NCBI GenBank assembly: GCA_964655355.1
Contig: CAZZMD010000010.1
Coordinates: 31,852-95,851 of the forward strand
Source: CALGDE01 sp964655355
GTDB taxonomy: Bacteria; Cyanobacteriota; Cyanobacteriia; CACIAM-69d
Direction of reading: 5' to 3'
DNA length: 64,000 bases
Position numbers and translations under genes: made by a program
The notes under the pieces: generated by a model
The model's input: the letters and a program-made list of their open reading frames with translations, nothing else
What the model was told of the DNA's origin: nothing
Databases searched by the model: none
In this document: in pieces, positions 33,900 to 42,232 of the stretch
Position numbering within the stretch: position 1 is the stretch's first letter
How the letters are laid out: the number at the start of each line of letters is the position of its first letter

Positions 33900-35750
33900 C
33901 TACAAAAATGGATTATCCGCAGGGAAGGTCATATCGGGGGGTAGTCCAGCATCATCGATCAGCAACGCGATCTCATCAGCGTCGGCCTCCAAGTATGCGG
34001 CCTCATCTTGAACCGGCAACGTCACAATAAAAGCGGTTCCTTCCCCAGGTAGACTGCGATAGCTGAGCTTACCCCGATGCTGTTCCGTCATAATCCGATA
34101 GCTAATGGAGAGCCCTAACCCAGTCCCTTTGCCAATGGATTTAGTCGTAAAAAACGGGTCAAAAAGTTTACGCCCAATCTCTTCAGAAATACCAGGACCA
34201 TTGTCTTCAATTTCAACGGTAATCACCGGCGGATTAACCGTTTCAAAATATTCGGTGCGAATCGCGATCGTCGGTGGATGGGTGACGCGATCGCGATAGG
34301 GATATCGTTCACAATCCTCATCTAAAGCATCGATCGCATTCGCAAGAAGATTCATAAACACCTGGTTCAACTGCCCTGGATAACAGGCAACAACCGGCAG
34401 CTCACCATAGTGTTTGACCAGCTTAATCGGAGGACGAGCCCCCTCTCTCTGCAGACGATGCTTCAGGATCATCAATGTGCTTTCAATGCCATCATGGACA
34501 TCCACATATTTACGGGCAGCCTCATCCAATCGAGAAAAATTGCGCAGGGACAACACAATATCTTTAATACGCCGGGTTCCCACATCCATGGAATCCACAA
34601 TATTTCTCAAATCCTCCACCACAAACGGTAAATCAATGGATTTGATCCGATTTTCAATCTCCAAAGGAGGAGCAGGATAATGGGACTGATACAGGTCCAA
34701 AAGCCCTAAAATCTCCTCACTATGCTCCCGCAAATATTTCAAATTACCATGGACAAAATTAATCGGGTTATTAACCTCATGGGCAATCCCCGCCACCAGT
34801 TGCCCCAGGCTGGACATTTTTTCACTTTGAATCAGTTGGGTCTGGGTTTCCTGAAGTTCATGGAGCGTCCGCGTCAGCCGCTGAGTCTGACTTTCTAAAT
34901 CTCGATTTTTGCGTCCCAATAAATCTAAATTTCTTTTGAGCTGCATGCCCATTTGGTTAAAGGAACTGGATAAAATTGCCAGCTCATCATTCGTTTCAAT
35001 GACCACAAACTGCTCGAAATTTCCCTTGGCTAAGCGTTGGGTTCCCTGAACAAGATTTTGAATCGGTTTTGTAATATAAACGCTTAACCACTGGGCTAAG
35101 GGAATGCCAAATAGGGGAGAGAGCAAAATAATAATCAATGCTCGATTCCAAGCATTCGTAATATTTTCGCCTAGGCGTTGGGTCGACAATTCAACCCGAA
35201 CCGCCCCGACAATTTCACCATTAACCTTGACCCCCCGCCCCGCCAATAACTTGCCCTCTGGCCAGTCCCATTGGGTGCTGGTGTGGTTGACCAAACTAGC
35301 ACCAGTGGGATTAACCGCCTTTGCTGGGGCAGGGCTGGTGCTATGGCCGCCCGTGCTGCGAATATCGGCAATGGGTTGACCTTGAGCGTTATAAATGGCA
35401 CTGAATAGCAACAATGGCCGGCGTCGACCGACAGCTTCCATAAATTGCCTAAGCCCCTTGACGTCTAGGGTATTGAAAGGACTTTTGAAGGATGCTTCGA
35501 GGGTATCTAGGAGCAGGTTGGCTTCGTTTTGTAATTCGAGACGGGCTGCTTTTTGTTCCCGTTCGATATAGAAAAGCGTGGTGGCTCCCACAGATGCGGC
35601 AATCAGGCCGGTGATCAGAAGCGTAATTTTGAAAGAGAGCGATCGCCGTTCTCGGAACCATTGTTGTTTGAGGCGTTTCAATCGATCCCGAAGCGGTTGG
35701 AAGGCAAGCGAACGTTGCCCCCAGCTAATGCGGTTGTGTCCCTGTCCCAT
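33900..35750 (-). CDS. Membrane sensor histidine kinase 2
   Basis: 616 residues with the same layout as kinase 1. It has a TM near residues 40-60, a periplasmic region of about 150 residues, and TM2 (ALIIILLSPLFGIPLAQWL). HAMP (ITKPIQNLVQGTQRLAKG) and a coiled coil follow, then the H box (VAGIAHEVNNPINFVHGN), N box (NQVFMNLLANAIDALDE) and G boxes (EDNGPGIS, GKGTGLGLSISYRIM). The N-terminal cytoplasmic 35 residues are basic. The periplasmic part differs most from kinase 1, so the two probably sense different states or partners. The C-terminal acidic tail (LEADADEIALLIDDAGLPPD) is extra. Confidence 0.9.
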   Translation of the reverse strand: MGQGHNRISWGQRSLAFQPLRDRLKRLKQQWFRERRSLSFKITLLITGLIAASVGATTLFYIEREQKAARLELQNEANLLLDTLEASFKSPFNTLDVKGLRQFMEAVGRRRPLLLFSAIYNAQGQPIADIRSTGGHSTSPAPAKAVNPTGASLVNHTSTQWDWPEGKLLAGRGVKVNGEIVGAVRVELSTQRLGENITNAWNRALIIILLSPLFGIPLAQWLSVYITKPIQNLVQGTQRLAKGNFEQFVVIETNDELAILSSSFNQMGMQLKRNLDLLGRKNRDLESQTQRLTRTLHELQETQTQLIQSEKMSSLGQLVAGIAHEVNNPINFVHGNLKYLREHSEEILGLLDLYQSHYPAPPLEIENRIKSIDLPFVVEDLRNIVDSMDVGTRRIKDIVLSLRNFSRLDEAARKYVDVHDGIESTLMILKHRLQREGARPPIKLVKHYGELPVVACYPGQLNQVFMNLLANAIDALDEDCERYPYRDRVTHPPTIAIRTEYFETVNPPVITVEIEDNGPGISEEIGRKLFDPFFTTKSIGKGTGLGLSISYRIMTEQHRGKLSYRSLPGEGTAFIVTLPVQDEAAYLEADADEIALLIDDAGLPPDMTFPADNPFL

Positions 35751-35874
35751 GATCTTGTTCGATGCACCCTGATGTCAGCGTTTGCGATCGCCTTGTCTTC
35801 GATATTACCGTGCCTTGCCTGGGGACACTGAAGACGAGTTGGGGCACAAACGCCGACGGACGGGGCGGCGTGAG

Positions 35875-36516
35875 TTAAGGATTTTTGGGAGGGGCTGAAG
35901 GGGCACTGGGGATGCTGAGGTGCCAATGGTGACGGCGATAAAGCCGGGCCAGATGCAGGCTATAAATACGAAGTTGAATGCGTTGACGGCGGGCCAAGGT
36001 GCGGAACAATTGGGCGATACACAGGGCGATCAATGCGATCGCTAACCCCAATGCCGTTGACTGTAGGGCGCTGCCTAAACCATCGCTGACCAGGGTGGGA
36101 TCGGTATTCAGTTCGAGATCAGTCCATTGCAATCCCGAAAAACTGGTCATCAAACCGGTGACGGTCCCCAGCAACCCCAGCAGCGGCGCGGTGACGATTA
36201 CAGTATTCCACCAGGTATCGTAGCGGTGGAGTTCGGTGTGTTCAGCGGCGATCGCCACCGCCAGAATACGGTCTAGGGTATCGGGGCGGGGGCGTTCCAG
36301 ATAGGCCCCATTCAACAGCACCCGGGCAGCGGGGAAATGGATGCGGGAGGAATGCAGTTGGGCGATCGCCTGAATACGAGAGTTGGGATAAAGGGTCAGA
36401 AACGCTTGCACCAACGCCGGCTGCCGCACCAAAATCTGTCCCCAGGTCCAAGCTCGCTCTAGGGCCAGGGTTAGGGTGATGATAGAAAGGCTAATCAAAA
36501 TCGTAAAAATGATCAT
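35875..36516 (-). CDS. MotA/TolQ/ExbB proton-channel family protein
   Basis: About 213 residues from ATG 36516 (MIIFTILISLSIITLTLALERAW). The frame can be read from 36615, but that region would be Pro-rich and lies over the divergent gene. TM1 is at the N-terminus. TM2 (YDTWWNTVIVTAPLLGLLGTVTGLMTSF) and TM3 (STALGLAIALIALCIAQLF) form the conserved channel core, with the family's GLLGTVTGL signature. Such proteins pair with ExbD/TolR to couple proton flow to envelope work; no ExbD is adjacent, so it must use a partner encoded elsewhere. Confidence 0.82.
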   Translation of the reverse strand: MIIFTILISLSIITLTLALERAWTWGQILVRQPALVQAFLTLYPNSRIQAIAQLHSSRIHFPAARVLLNGAYLERPRPDTLDRILAVAIAAEHTELHRYDTWWNTVIVTAPLLGLLGTVTGLMTSFSGLQWTDLELNTDPTLVSDGLGSALQSTALGLAIALIALCIAQLFRTLARRQRIQLRIYSLHLARLYRRHHWHLSIPSAPSAPPKNP

Positions 36517-36526
36517 GGGCAGTGGG

Positions 36527-37231
36527 ATGCCGCGCAAGGGAATAGGGGCGGGGATCGTTCTCGGTTTAGGGATAGCGATCGCCGTGGGGGCGATGCCAGC
36601 GGCTTGGGGATCCAAGGCTTGGGGAAACGAACCGCGATCGCCGGCGCTGGAATTGGCCGAGGTAACGCCGGAAGCCCGCAGCCGCCATGAAGCCGGACTA
36701 GCCTATGCCCAGCGCGGTTTGTACGAACGGGCGATCGCCGAATTTGATGCCGCCATTCGCCTAGCGCCCGCCTTCGCAGCCGCATTCCAGGACCGGGGTA
36801 GTTCCCACCTGGCGTTACGAAACACCGTGGCGGCAATGGCAGACTATAACCGCGCCATCCGGCTGTCCCCCAACGATAGCAATGCCTACTACAACCGGGG
36901 TAACCTGCATTTGCAGCAGGAGCAATATTTCCGGGCGATCGCCGACTATGACCGGGCGATCGCGCTGAATGAATCCGACGCCGCCGCCTGGCAAAACCGC
37001 GCCCTCGGCTATGCGGTGACCGGTAACCTGGAACAGGCAGTCTCGGGGTTACAGCAGGCGGCGCGGCTATTCCAGCTCCAACGCAACCCCGAGGGCTATC
37101 GTCAGGTGCTCCAGATCCTGGAACATCTCCAGCCAGACGCGGCCCTACAGGATTTAGACGCCCAAACAGACTCGGCCGGACCGACTGACTCGGACGCCAA
37201 TGCCGCTCCCCCACCCACCCCCAATCCCTAA
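36527..37231 (+). CDS. Exported TPR protein
   Basis: About 234 residues from ATG 36527, which gives a normal signal peptide (MPRKGIGAGIVLGLGIAIAV...). The frame reaches 36476, which would add charged residues before it. Four TPR units follow (RHEAGLAYAQRGLYERAIAEFDAAIRLAPAF, AAFQDRGSSHLALRNTVAAMADYNRAIRLSP, AYYNRGNLHLQQEQYFRAIADYDRAIALN, AWQNRALGYAVTGNLEQAVSGLQQAARLF), with a Pro-rich tail. It is probably a periplasmic scaffold. Its start lies only 10 bases from the divergent MotA-family start. Confidence 0.8.
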   Translation: MPRKGIGAGIVLGLGIAIAVGAMPAAWGSKAWGNEPRSPALELAEVTPEARSRHEAGLAYAQRGLYERAIAEFDAAIRLAPAFAAAFQDRGSSHLALRNTVAAMADYNRAIRLSPNDSNAYYNRGNLHLQQEQYFRAIADYDRAIALNESDAAAWQNRALGYAVTGNLEQAVSGLQQAARLFQLQRNPEGYRQVLQILEHLQPDAALQDLDAQTDSAGPTDSDANAAPPPTPNP

Positions 37232-37246
37232 TCCCGCTTCATCTCC

Positions 37247-37879
37247 ATGACCATTGGCTATCTCAAAGGCGAACAGGCAGGCATCCACGGTCTAGGCAAT
37301 CGCACGGTGTTATTGGTGGACGTGGGGGGCGTCGGCTATGAAGTCCAAATTTTGCCCCGATGGGTGCCCCATTTACCGGAATTGGGCGATCGCCTCACGG
37401 TCCATACCCATCTGCAAATCCGCGATGATCGCCATATCCTATTCGGGTTCTCCAGCCAGGCCGAGCGAGAACTCTTTCGCCAACTGATCGCCGTCAGCGG
37501 CATCGGTCCCCAACTGGCGATCGCCCTAATGGACGGCTTAGCGATGGCAGAACTGGTACAGGCGATCGTCTCCGGCAATATCAAACTGTTGTCCCGGACC
37601 CCCGGCGTCGGCAAGAAAACCGCCGAACGAATCACGTTAGAACTGCGCACCAAACTATCGGAATGGCGCGAACAAACCGGTCTCAGCACCTCCCCCGCCG
37701 CCGGTCCCATCGACAATGTCCGCGAAGACGTAGAAATGACTCTGTTGGCGTTGGGCTACTCCCAGCGGGAAGTTTTACAGGCATTAGACGCGGTGGGACG
37801 ACAAAAAGCCCTCAGCAAGACCGGCGACGGGGAAGATTGGATCCGCGAAGCGATCGCCTGGCTAAGCCTAAACGCCTAA
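37247..37879 (+). CDS. ruvA: Holliday junction DNA helicase subunit RuvA
   Basis: 210 residues. Domain I (MTIGYLKGEQAGI, GVGYEVQI, OB fold), domain II with two helix-hairpin-helices (LIAVSGIGPQLAIALMDG and LSRTPGVGKKTAERITLEL) and domain III (VEMTLLALGYSQREVLQAL) that contacts RuvB are all complete. It binds four-way junctions as a tetramer. It follows the TPR gene by 15 bases on the same strand and is probably co-transcribed with it. ruvB is not in the window, as is usual in cyanobacteria. Confidence 0.94.
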   Translation: MTIGYLKGEQAGIHGLGNRTVLLVDVGGVGYEVQILPRWVPHLPELGDRLTVHTHLQIRDDRHILFGFSSQAERELFRQLIAVSGIGPQLAIALMDGLAMAELVQAIVSGNIKLLSRTPGVGKKTAERITLELRTKLSEWREQTGLSTSPAAGPIDNVREDVEMTLLALGYSQREVLQALDAVGRQKALSKTGDGEDWIREAIAWLSLNA

Positions 37880-37963
37880 CCGAAATCCCTCAAGCGAATA
37901 TTTTGTCGAATGATCTACCGTGGGAAACAGCGATCGCCCCGTTCCTGTGTCACAAGCCATCCC

Positions 37964-39220
37964 ATGAATCGCCCCAAATTTTCCAACCCCTTCGCCGCCC
38001 CCCTCGCCGCATTGCTCACCGTCGCCGCACTATTGGGCATCTCAGGATGTCCCCTCTCCGCATCGTCAGATCCGTCAGCACCACCGATTACAGCCCAAGC
38101 CCAAGAAGAGACCGGCTCTAACGTCAATCCTCAAAAAGTGTTGTCTGAGGGAGACGGATATCAAGCGATCGCCGTCGTCGAAGGTCTAGACCGTCCTTGG
38201 GGCGTAGCATGGCTTCCCAACGGCGATATTTTGATTACGGAGCGGGCAGGGCGACTCCGGATTGTGCGGGATGGCCAGTTAGATCCTGAGGCGATCGCGG
38301 GGGTACCTAATGTGCTCGCCCAAGGACAGGGAGGATTGCTCGATATCGCCCTACATCCGGATTTTGAAGCCAATGGGTGGGTCTATTTCACCTATTCCGA
38401 CGGCACCATTCGGGAGAATCAAACCCAGATTGCCCGCGCCAAATTTGACGGCGATCGCCTCACCGATTGGGAAGTCATTTTCAAAGTCTCCCAGTCAAAA
38501 AATCGCGCCCAGCATTTTGGAGCGCGGCTGCTGTGGCTACCCGATGGCACCCTCTTAGCGGCGATCGGGGATGGGGGCAATCCGCCCATTAGGCTGGAGG
38601 GGGAGTTAATCCGACAGCAGGCACAAAATTTAAATAGCCATTTGGGCAAGGTAATTCGCATCAATGATGATGGGTCGATCCCGGCGGATAACCCGTTTGT
38701 GGAGGATCCCAGTGCAACGCCGGAGGTGTGGAGTTATGGCCATCGCAATATTCAGGGGTTGACGCTGAATCCCTTGGATGGCGCGGTGTGGGCAACGGAG
38801 CATGGGGCTCGCGGCGGCGATGAGGTCAATCGGGTGGAGCCGGGGGAAAATTATGGTTGGCCGGTGGCGACCCACAGCCGGGAGTATTCGGGGGGGCTGA
38901 TTTCGCCAGAGACGTCGTTACCGGGCATGGTGGATCCGGTGGTGATTTGGACGCCGTCGATCGCCCCGTCTGGGTTGGCGGTTTATTCGGGCGATCGCTT
39001 TCCCGAGTGGCGAGGATTTTTGTTTGCGGGGGCGTTGGTGGATCAGGATGTCCGGCGTATTGAGTTGGATGGGTCGGGGAATGTGGTCCGAGAGGTGTCG
39101 ATGCCGATGGGGCAGAGGGTCCGGGATGTGCGCCAGGGCCCGGATGGTTTTTTGTATGTGTTGACGGATGCGTCCGATGGGCGGTTGATTCGGTTGGTGC
39201 CGATGGGGGCAAACCAGTAA
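37964..39220 (+). CDS. PQQ-dependent sugar dehydrogenase-like lipoprotein
   Basis: 418 residues from ATG 37964 (MNRPKFSNPFAAPLAALL), which yields a lipoprotein signal ending in LLGISGC. The rest is a six-bladed Gdh-type propeller: VVEGLDRPWGVAWLPNGDILITERAGRLRIV, GLLDIALHPDFEANGWVYFTYSD, LGKVIRINDDGSIPADNPF, HRNIQGLTLNPLDGAVWATEHGARGGDEVNRVEPGENYGWP and a C-terminal GFLYVLTDASDGRLIRL. Relatives oxidise aldoses in the periplasm with PQQ. Many cyanobacteria lack PQQ synthesis, so the cofactor and activity remain inference. Confidence 0.85.
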   Translation: MNRPKFSNPFAAPLAALLTVAALLGISGCPLSASSDPSAPPITAQAQEETGSNVNPQKVLSEGDGYQAIAVVEGLDRPWGVAWLPNGDILITERAGRLRIVRDGQLDPEAIAGVPNVLAQGQGGLLDIALHPDFEANGWVYFTYSDGTIRENQTQIARAKFDGDRLTDWEVIFKVSQSKNRAQHFGARLLWLPDGTLLAAIGDGGNPPIRLEGELIRQQAQNLNSHLGKVIRINDDGSIPADNPFVEDPSATPEVWSYGHRNIQGLTLNPLDGAVWATEHGARGGDEVNRVEPGENYGWPVATHSREYSGGLISPETSLPGMVDPVVIWTPSIAPSGLAVYSGDRFPEWRGFLFAGALVDQDVRRIELDGSGNVVREVSMPMGQRVRDVRQGPDGFLYVLTDASDGRLIRLVPMGANQ

Positions 39221-39231
39221 ATACTGCGTCT

Positions 39232-39291
39232 CGGGGGCTTTGCCCCCGTACCCCTACTTAAGGGTCATAGACCCTTAAGAATCCCGTTTTT
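39232..39291. terminator. Double-hairpin terminator between convergent genes
   Basis: CGGGGGC-TTT-GCCCCCG (39232-39248) and CTTAAGGGTC-ATA-GACCCTTAAG (39257-39279) are two perfect stem-loops, followed by CCCGTTTTT. They end the sugar-dehydrogenase transcript and lie 24 bases from the stop of the convergent pentapeptide gene. Confidence 0.65.
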
Positions 39292-39302
39292 AGGGGTGAT
39301 GG

Positions 39303-39896
39303 TTAGCGGCCGTTGTCGCAGCGCACTCGGGTTTCGTCGCCGATGGTGGTGCGTTCGATTTCGTCGAGGTCGACGCCGCTGTCGTATAACGTAGCGCCAT
39401 CCCATAGTTTGGCCCCGTCTAGATCAGCGCCATCGAAGTCGGTATCTTCGTCAATAATCGCACCGGTAAAGTCCACCCGCCGCAGGTTAGCGCCGCTGAG
39501 GTCAACCCCCCGAAGGTTGGCATCGACAAAGTTGGCATATTCAAAGTTGCCATCGCTCAGATCAGCGCCTTCCAAATTGGCACAGGTAAAGTGCGACACT
39601 CGAAAATTACTGCCGCTCAGATCCGCATCCTCCAGTTGGGCTTGGCGCAACCGTGCCCGAGGACGCTCCTGATCGCTCAGGTCCGCATCATTTAGGTCGC
39701 ACCCTTGGCACCCCAGAGCGCCACGCCGTAGATAGACGTCAGGATCGTCAGTATTGATAACGCCAGCGATCGCAACAGGAGCCTCGATGGATCCCCCGAT
39801 CGCAGTCATCGCAGCACCAATCACCCCCAGGGCGATCACTTTTGGGGTGAACGCCGCCAAGAATTGGGAAAACTGGGGAAAAGTCGATAGTTTCAT
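39303..39896 (-). CDS. Exported pentapeptide-repeat protein
   Basis: 197 residues. An N-terminal signal segment (PKVIALGVIGAAMTAIGGSI) precedes a short Cys-containing motif (LGCQGCDLNDADLS). About ten A(D/N)LxG-type pentapeptides follow (LEDADLSGSNF, ANLEGADLSDGNFEYANFVDANLRGVDLSGANLRRVDF, FDGADLDGAKLWDGA), forming a right-handed quadrilateral helix. The tail RTTIGDETRVRCDNGR adds one more Cys. Such exported pentapeptide proteins are abundant in cyanobacteria; their role is unknown. Confidence 0.85.
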   Translation of the reverse strand: MKLSTFPQFSQFLAAFTPKVIALGVIGAAMTAIGGSIEAPVAIAGVINTDDPDVYLRRGALGCQGCDLNDADLSDQERPRARLRQAQLEDADLSGSNFRVSHFTCANLEGADLSDGNFEYANFVDANLRGVDLSGANLRRVDFTGAIIDEDTDFDGADLDGAKLWDGATLYDSGVDLDEIERTTIGDETRVRCDNGR

Positions 39897-40055
39897 GGGT
39901 TACAGCCTTTGGAGCTAAGGTTTACCACTCTCCTCAAGGTAACGATGGATTTTTCAGGACATCCACATCCTCAGGAAGGTCACAAACTTGCGTTACGATT
40001 TGAAATATTTAGTTTCAAACGTTAATTGCGGCTTCCCCAGTCAGGAGGATTATCG

Positions 40056-40973
40056 GTGATTCACAGCGGCGTCCCATCCATCACCGCGTTCAGCTTTCCT
40101 GATCCCAAACCACTCATCACCCCCCTTCGCCCCCCAATCCAACTTCGGCTCCAACCTCGCCAACTGCTGGGCTGGATCCTAGGGATCGTGGTTAGTTTTG
40201 GGGTCCTAATGCCCCCAGCCCTAGCGGAGGTGCCAGCCCCCTGGACCAGCGAAGAGGAGATGCTCACCGCCGTCAACCAAGCCGTCGCCCTAACAGACGA
40301 AGCCTTTGACCTGACCAATCGCGGCAACTATGCGGAAGCAGAAGCCATTTGGACAGAAATCCTAGAAACCTTCCCCAACAACGCCGAAATTTGGAGCAAT
40401 CGCGGCAATGCCCGAGCCAGCCAGATGAAGCTCCAGGAAGCCATCGAAGATTATGAACAGGCGATCGCCCTCGCCCCCGATGCCCCCGATCCCTACCTCA
40501 ACCGAGGCGCCGCCTTAGAAAATATGGGACGCTGGGACGACGCGATCGCCGACTATAACCAAGTGCTCGCGATCGACCCAGACGACGCCGCCGCCTATAA
40601 CAATCGCGGCAACGCCCAAGGGGGACAAGGCAACTGGGACGCCGCCCTGACAGACTTCCAAAAAGCAGCAGAACTCGGCGGTGAATTTGTGATTGCGCGG
40701 GAAAACTACGCCCTAGCGCTGTACCAAACCGGCAACCACCGCGAAGCCCTCCGACAACTCCGCAACCTCGTCCGCAAATACCCCCGCTTCGCCGACGCCC
40801 GCGCCGCCCTCACCGCAGTTTTGTGGGATCAAGGCGACCAAGGCGAAGCGGAAAGCCAATGGGTCTCCGTCGTCGGCCTAGACAGCCGCTACAAAGATAT
40901 TAATTGGGTACGAAATATTCGCCGCTGGCCCCCCACCGTCGTCCAAGGACTCGACCGTTTCCTCAAGCTTTAA
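40056..40973 (+). CDS. Exported TPR protein (thylakoid/periplasm type)
   Basis: About 305 residues. GTG 40056 is chosen because AGGAGG lies 7 bases upstream; the frame reaches 40026 without a better site. A hydrophobic segment (LLGWILGIVVSFGVLMPPALAEVP) with an Ala-x-Ala-like cut site implies export to the lumen or periplasm. Five TPRs follow (NRGNYAEAEAIWTEILETFP, SNRGNARASQMKLQEAIEDYEQAIALAP, LNRGAALENMGRWDDAIADYNQVLAIDP, NNRGNAQGGQGNWDAALTDFQKAAEL). The C-terminal third matches cyanobacterial/plant lumenal TPR proteins. It is followed closely by the glutathione-transferase-like gene. Confidence 0.82.
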   Translation: MIHSGVPSITAFSFPDPKPLITPLRPPIQLRLQPRQLLGWILGIVVSFGVLMPPALAEVPAPWTSEEEMLTAVNQAVALTDEAFDLTNRGNYAEAEAIWTEILETFPNNAEIWSNRGNARASQMKLQEAIEDYEQAIALAPDAPDPYLNRGAALENMGRWDDAIADYNQVLAIDPDDAAAYNNRGNAQGGQGNWDAALTDFQKAAELGGEFVIARENYALALYQTGNHREALRQLRNLVRKYPRFADARAALTAVLWDQGDQGEAESQWVSVVGLDSRYKDINWVRNIRRWPPTVVQGLDRFLKL

Positions 40974-41023
40974 ATCTGACTTCCAACCATCGTCCAAATC
41001 TGACTCATCTAGCACCTCAAACC

Positions 41024-42229
41024 ATGGCCTCCGCACCCCTAAGCTGGACAGAACTCGAAGCGTTGGCGGACTTTTCCATCGACTACGAAAACGGTCCCAC
41101 CAACCCCCAATCCACCAAGCGTTTATTCGGGCAATCCCCATCGGATATTCGCATCGTTTTATATCGCGATAATCACGCTTGGTGTCCCTACTGCCAGAAA
41201 ATTTGGATTTGGCTAGAGGAACAACAAATTCCCTACGCCATCCAAAAAGTCACCATGTTTTGCTATGGGGAAAAAGAACGCTGGTATAAACAAGTTGTCC
41301 CCTCAGGAATGCTCCCCGCGATCGCCCTAGATGGAGAAATCATCACCGAAAGCGACGACATTTTAATTGTCCTAGAGCGCACCTTCGGACCCCTTCATAA
41401 ATCCATGACCGACAACGCGGTCGTGCCCCTCCGCCGCCTAGAAAGACTACTATTTCGCGCCTGGTGTTTCTGGCTGTGCTATCCCACGCGATCGCCCCGA
41501 GAAGATCAACAACGGCGACAGGCATTCGTCAAAATTGCAAATCAAATGGAAGACGCCCTAGCCCAAACCCCAGGACCATTTTTCCTCGAAGAATTTAGCA
41601 CCGCCGACACCGTCTTTATTCCTTACGTAGAACGCATGGACGCCAGCCTGTATTACTACAAAGGCTACTCCCTGCGGCAAAACCATCCCCGCATCGCCGA
41701 CTGGTTTAACGCATTAGAAACCCGCCCCGTTTATCGCGGCACCCAAAGCGATTTCCATACCCACGCCCACGACCTTCCCCCTCAAATGGGCGGATGCTAC
41801 TCCAACGACACCCCCGAAGCGATCGCCGCCCAAACCCAAGTGGATCAAGGACCTTGGTTTGAAGTGCCCGATGTGAACTATCAAGAACCGGACAATAGTC
41901 GACAGGAAGCCCTATCCCGAGTTCTCAAACATCGCAACAATATTATTCGCGTCAATCCAATCGAAGATTCTACGTTTGATCAAGCATTGCGATGCGCACT
42001 AACTACCCTGATGACCGGAGAAACCAGCGAACCCCCAACCGGATCCGACGTAGGATTACGATACCTTCGCGATCGCATCAACGTCCCCCGAGACATGTCA
42101 ATCTATGCCGGCAAACGATTACGTGAAGCATTAGAAAGCACTGCAAAATTAGTCGGCGATCGCCCCGGACCTGCGATTCCAATCCGCAATCGCTACGACC
42201 AAAACCCCGCCGAATTTTCTATCCCTTAA
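41024..42229 (+). CDS. Glutathione S-transferase-family protein with CPYC motif
   Basis: 401 residues from ATG 41024 (MASAPLSWTELEAL). The frame upstream overlaps the TPR gene and is not conserved-looking. A thioredoxin-fold domain holds WCPYCQKIWIWLEEQQIPY (about 52-70), a glutaredoxin-like CxxC at the active site, and the glutathione-binding PSGMLPAIALDGEIITESDDI. An all-alpha C-terminal GST domain follows (ADTVFIPYVERMDASLYYYKGY). About 140 extra C-terminal residues are unlike standard GSTs. It probably uses glutathione, possibly as an omega-like thiol reductase; substrate unknown. Confidence 0.82.
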   Translation: MASAPLSWTELEALADFSIDYENGPTNPQSTKRLFGQSPSDIRIVLYRDNHAWCPYCQKIWIWLEEQQIPYAIQKVTMFCYGEKERWYKQVVPSGMLPAIALDGEIITESDDILIVLERTFGPLHKSMTDNAVVPLRRLERLLFRAWCFWLCYPTRSPREDQQRRQAFVKIANQMEDALAQTPGPFFLEEFSTADTVFIPYVERMDASLYYYKGYSLRQNHPRIADWFNALETRPVYRGTQSDFHTHAHDLPPQMGGCYSNDTPEAIAAQTQVDQGPWFEVPDVNYQEPDNSRQEALSRVLKHRNNIIRVNPIEDSTFDQALRCALTTLMTGETSEPPTGSDVGLRYLRDRINVPRDMSIYAGKRLREALESTAKLVGDRPGPAIPIRNRYDQNPAEFSIP

Positions 42230-42232
42230 AAC

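Noticed and set aside
36513..37214. 233-codon frame opposite the TPR gene
   Set aside because: A shadow of the GC-rich TPR coding sequence; Arg/Pro-rich and without domain features.
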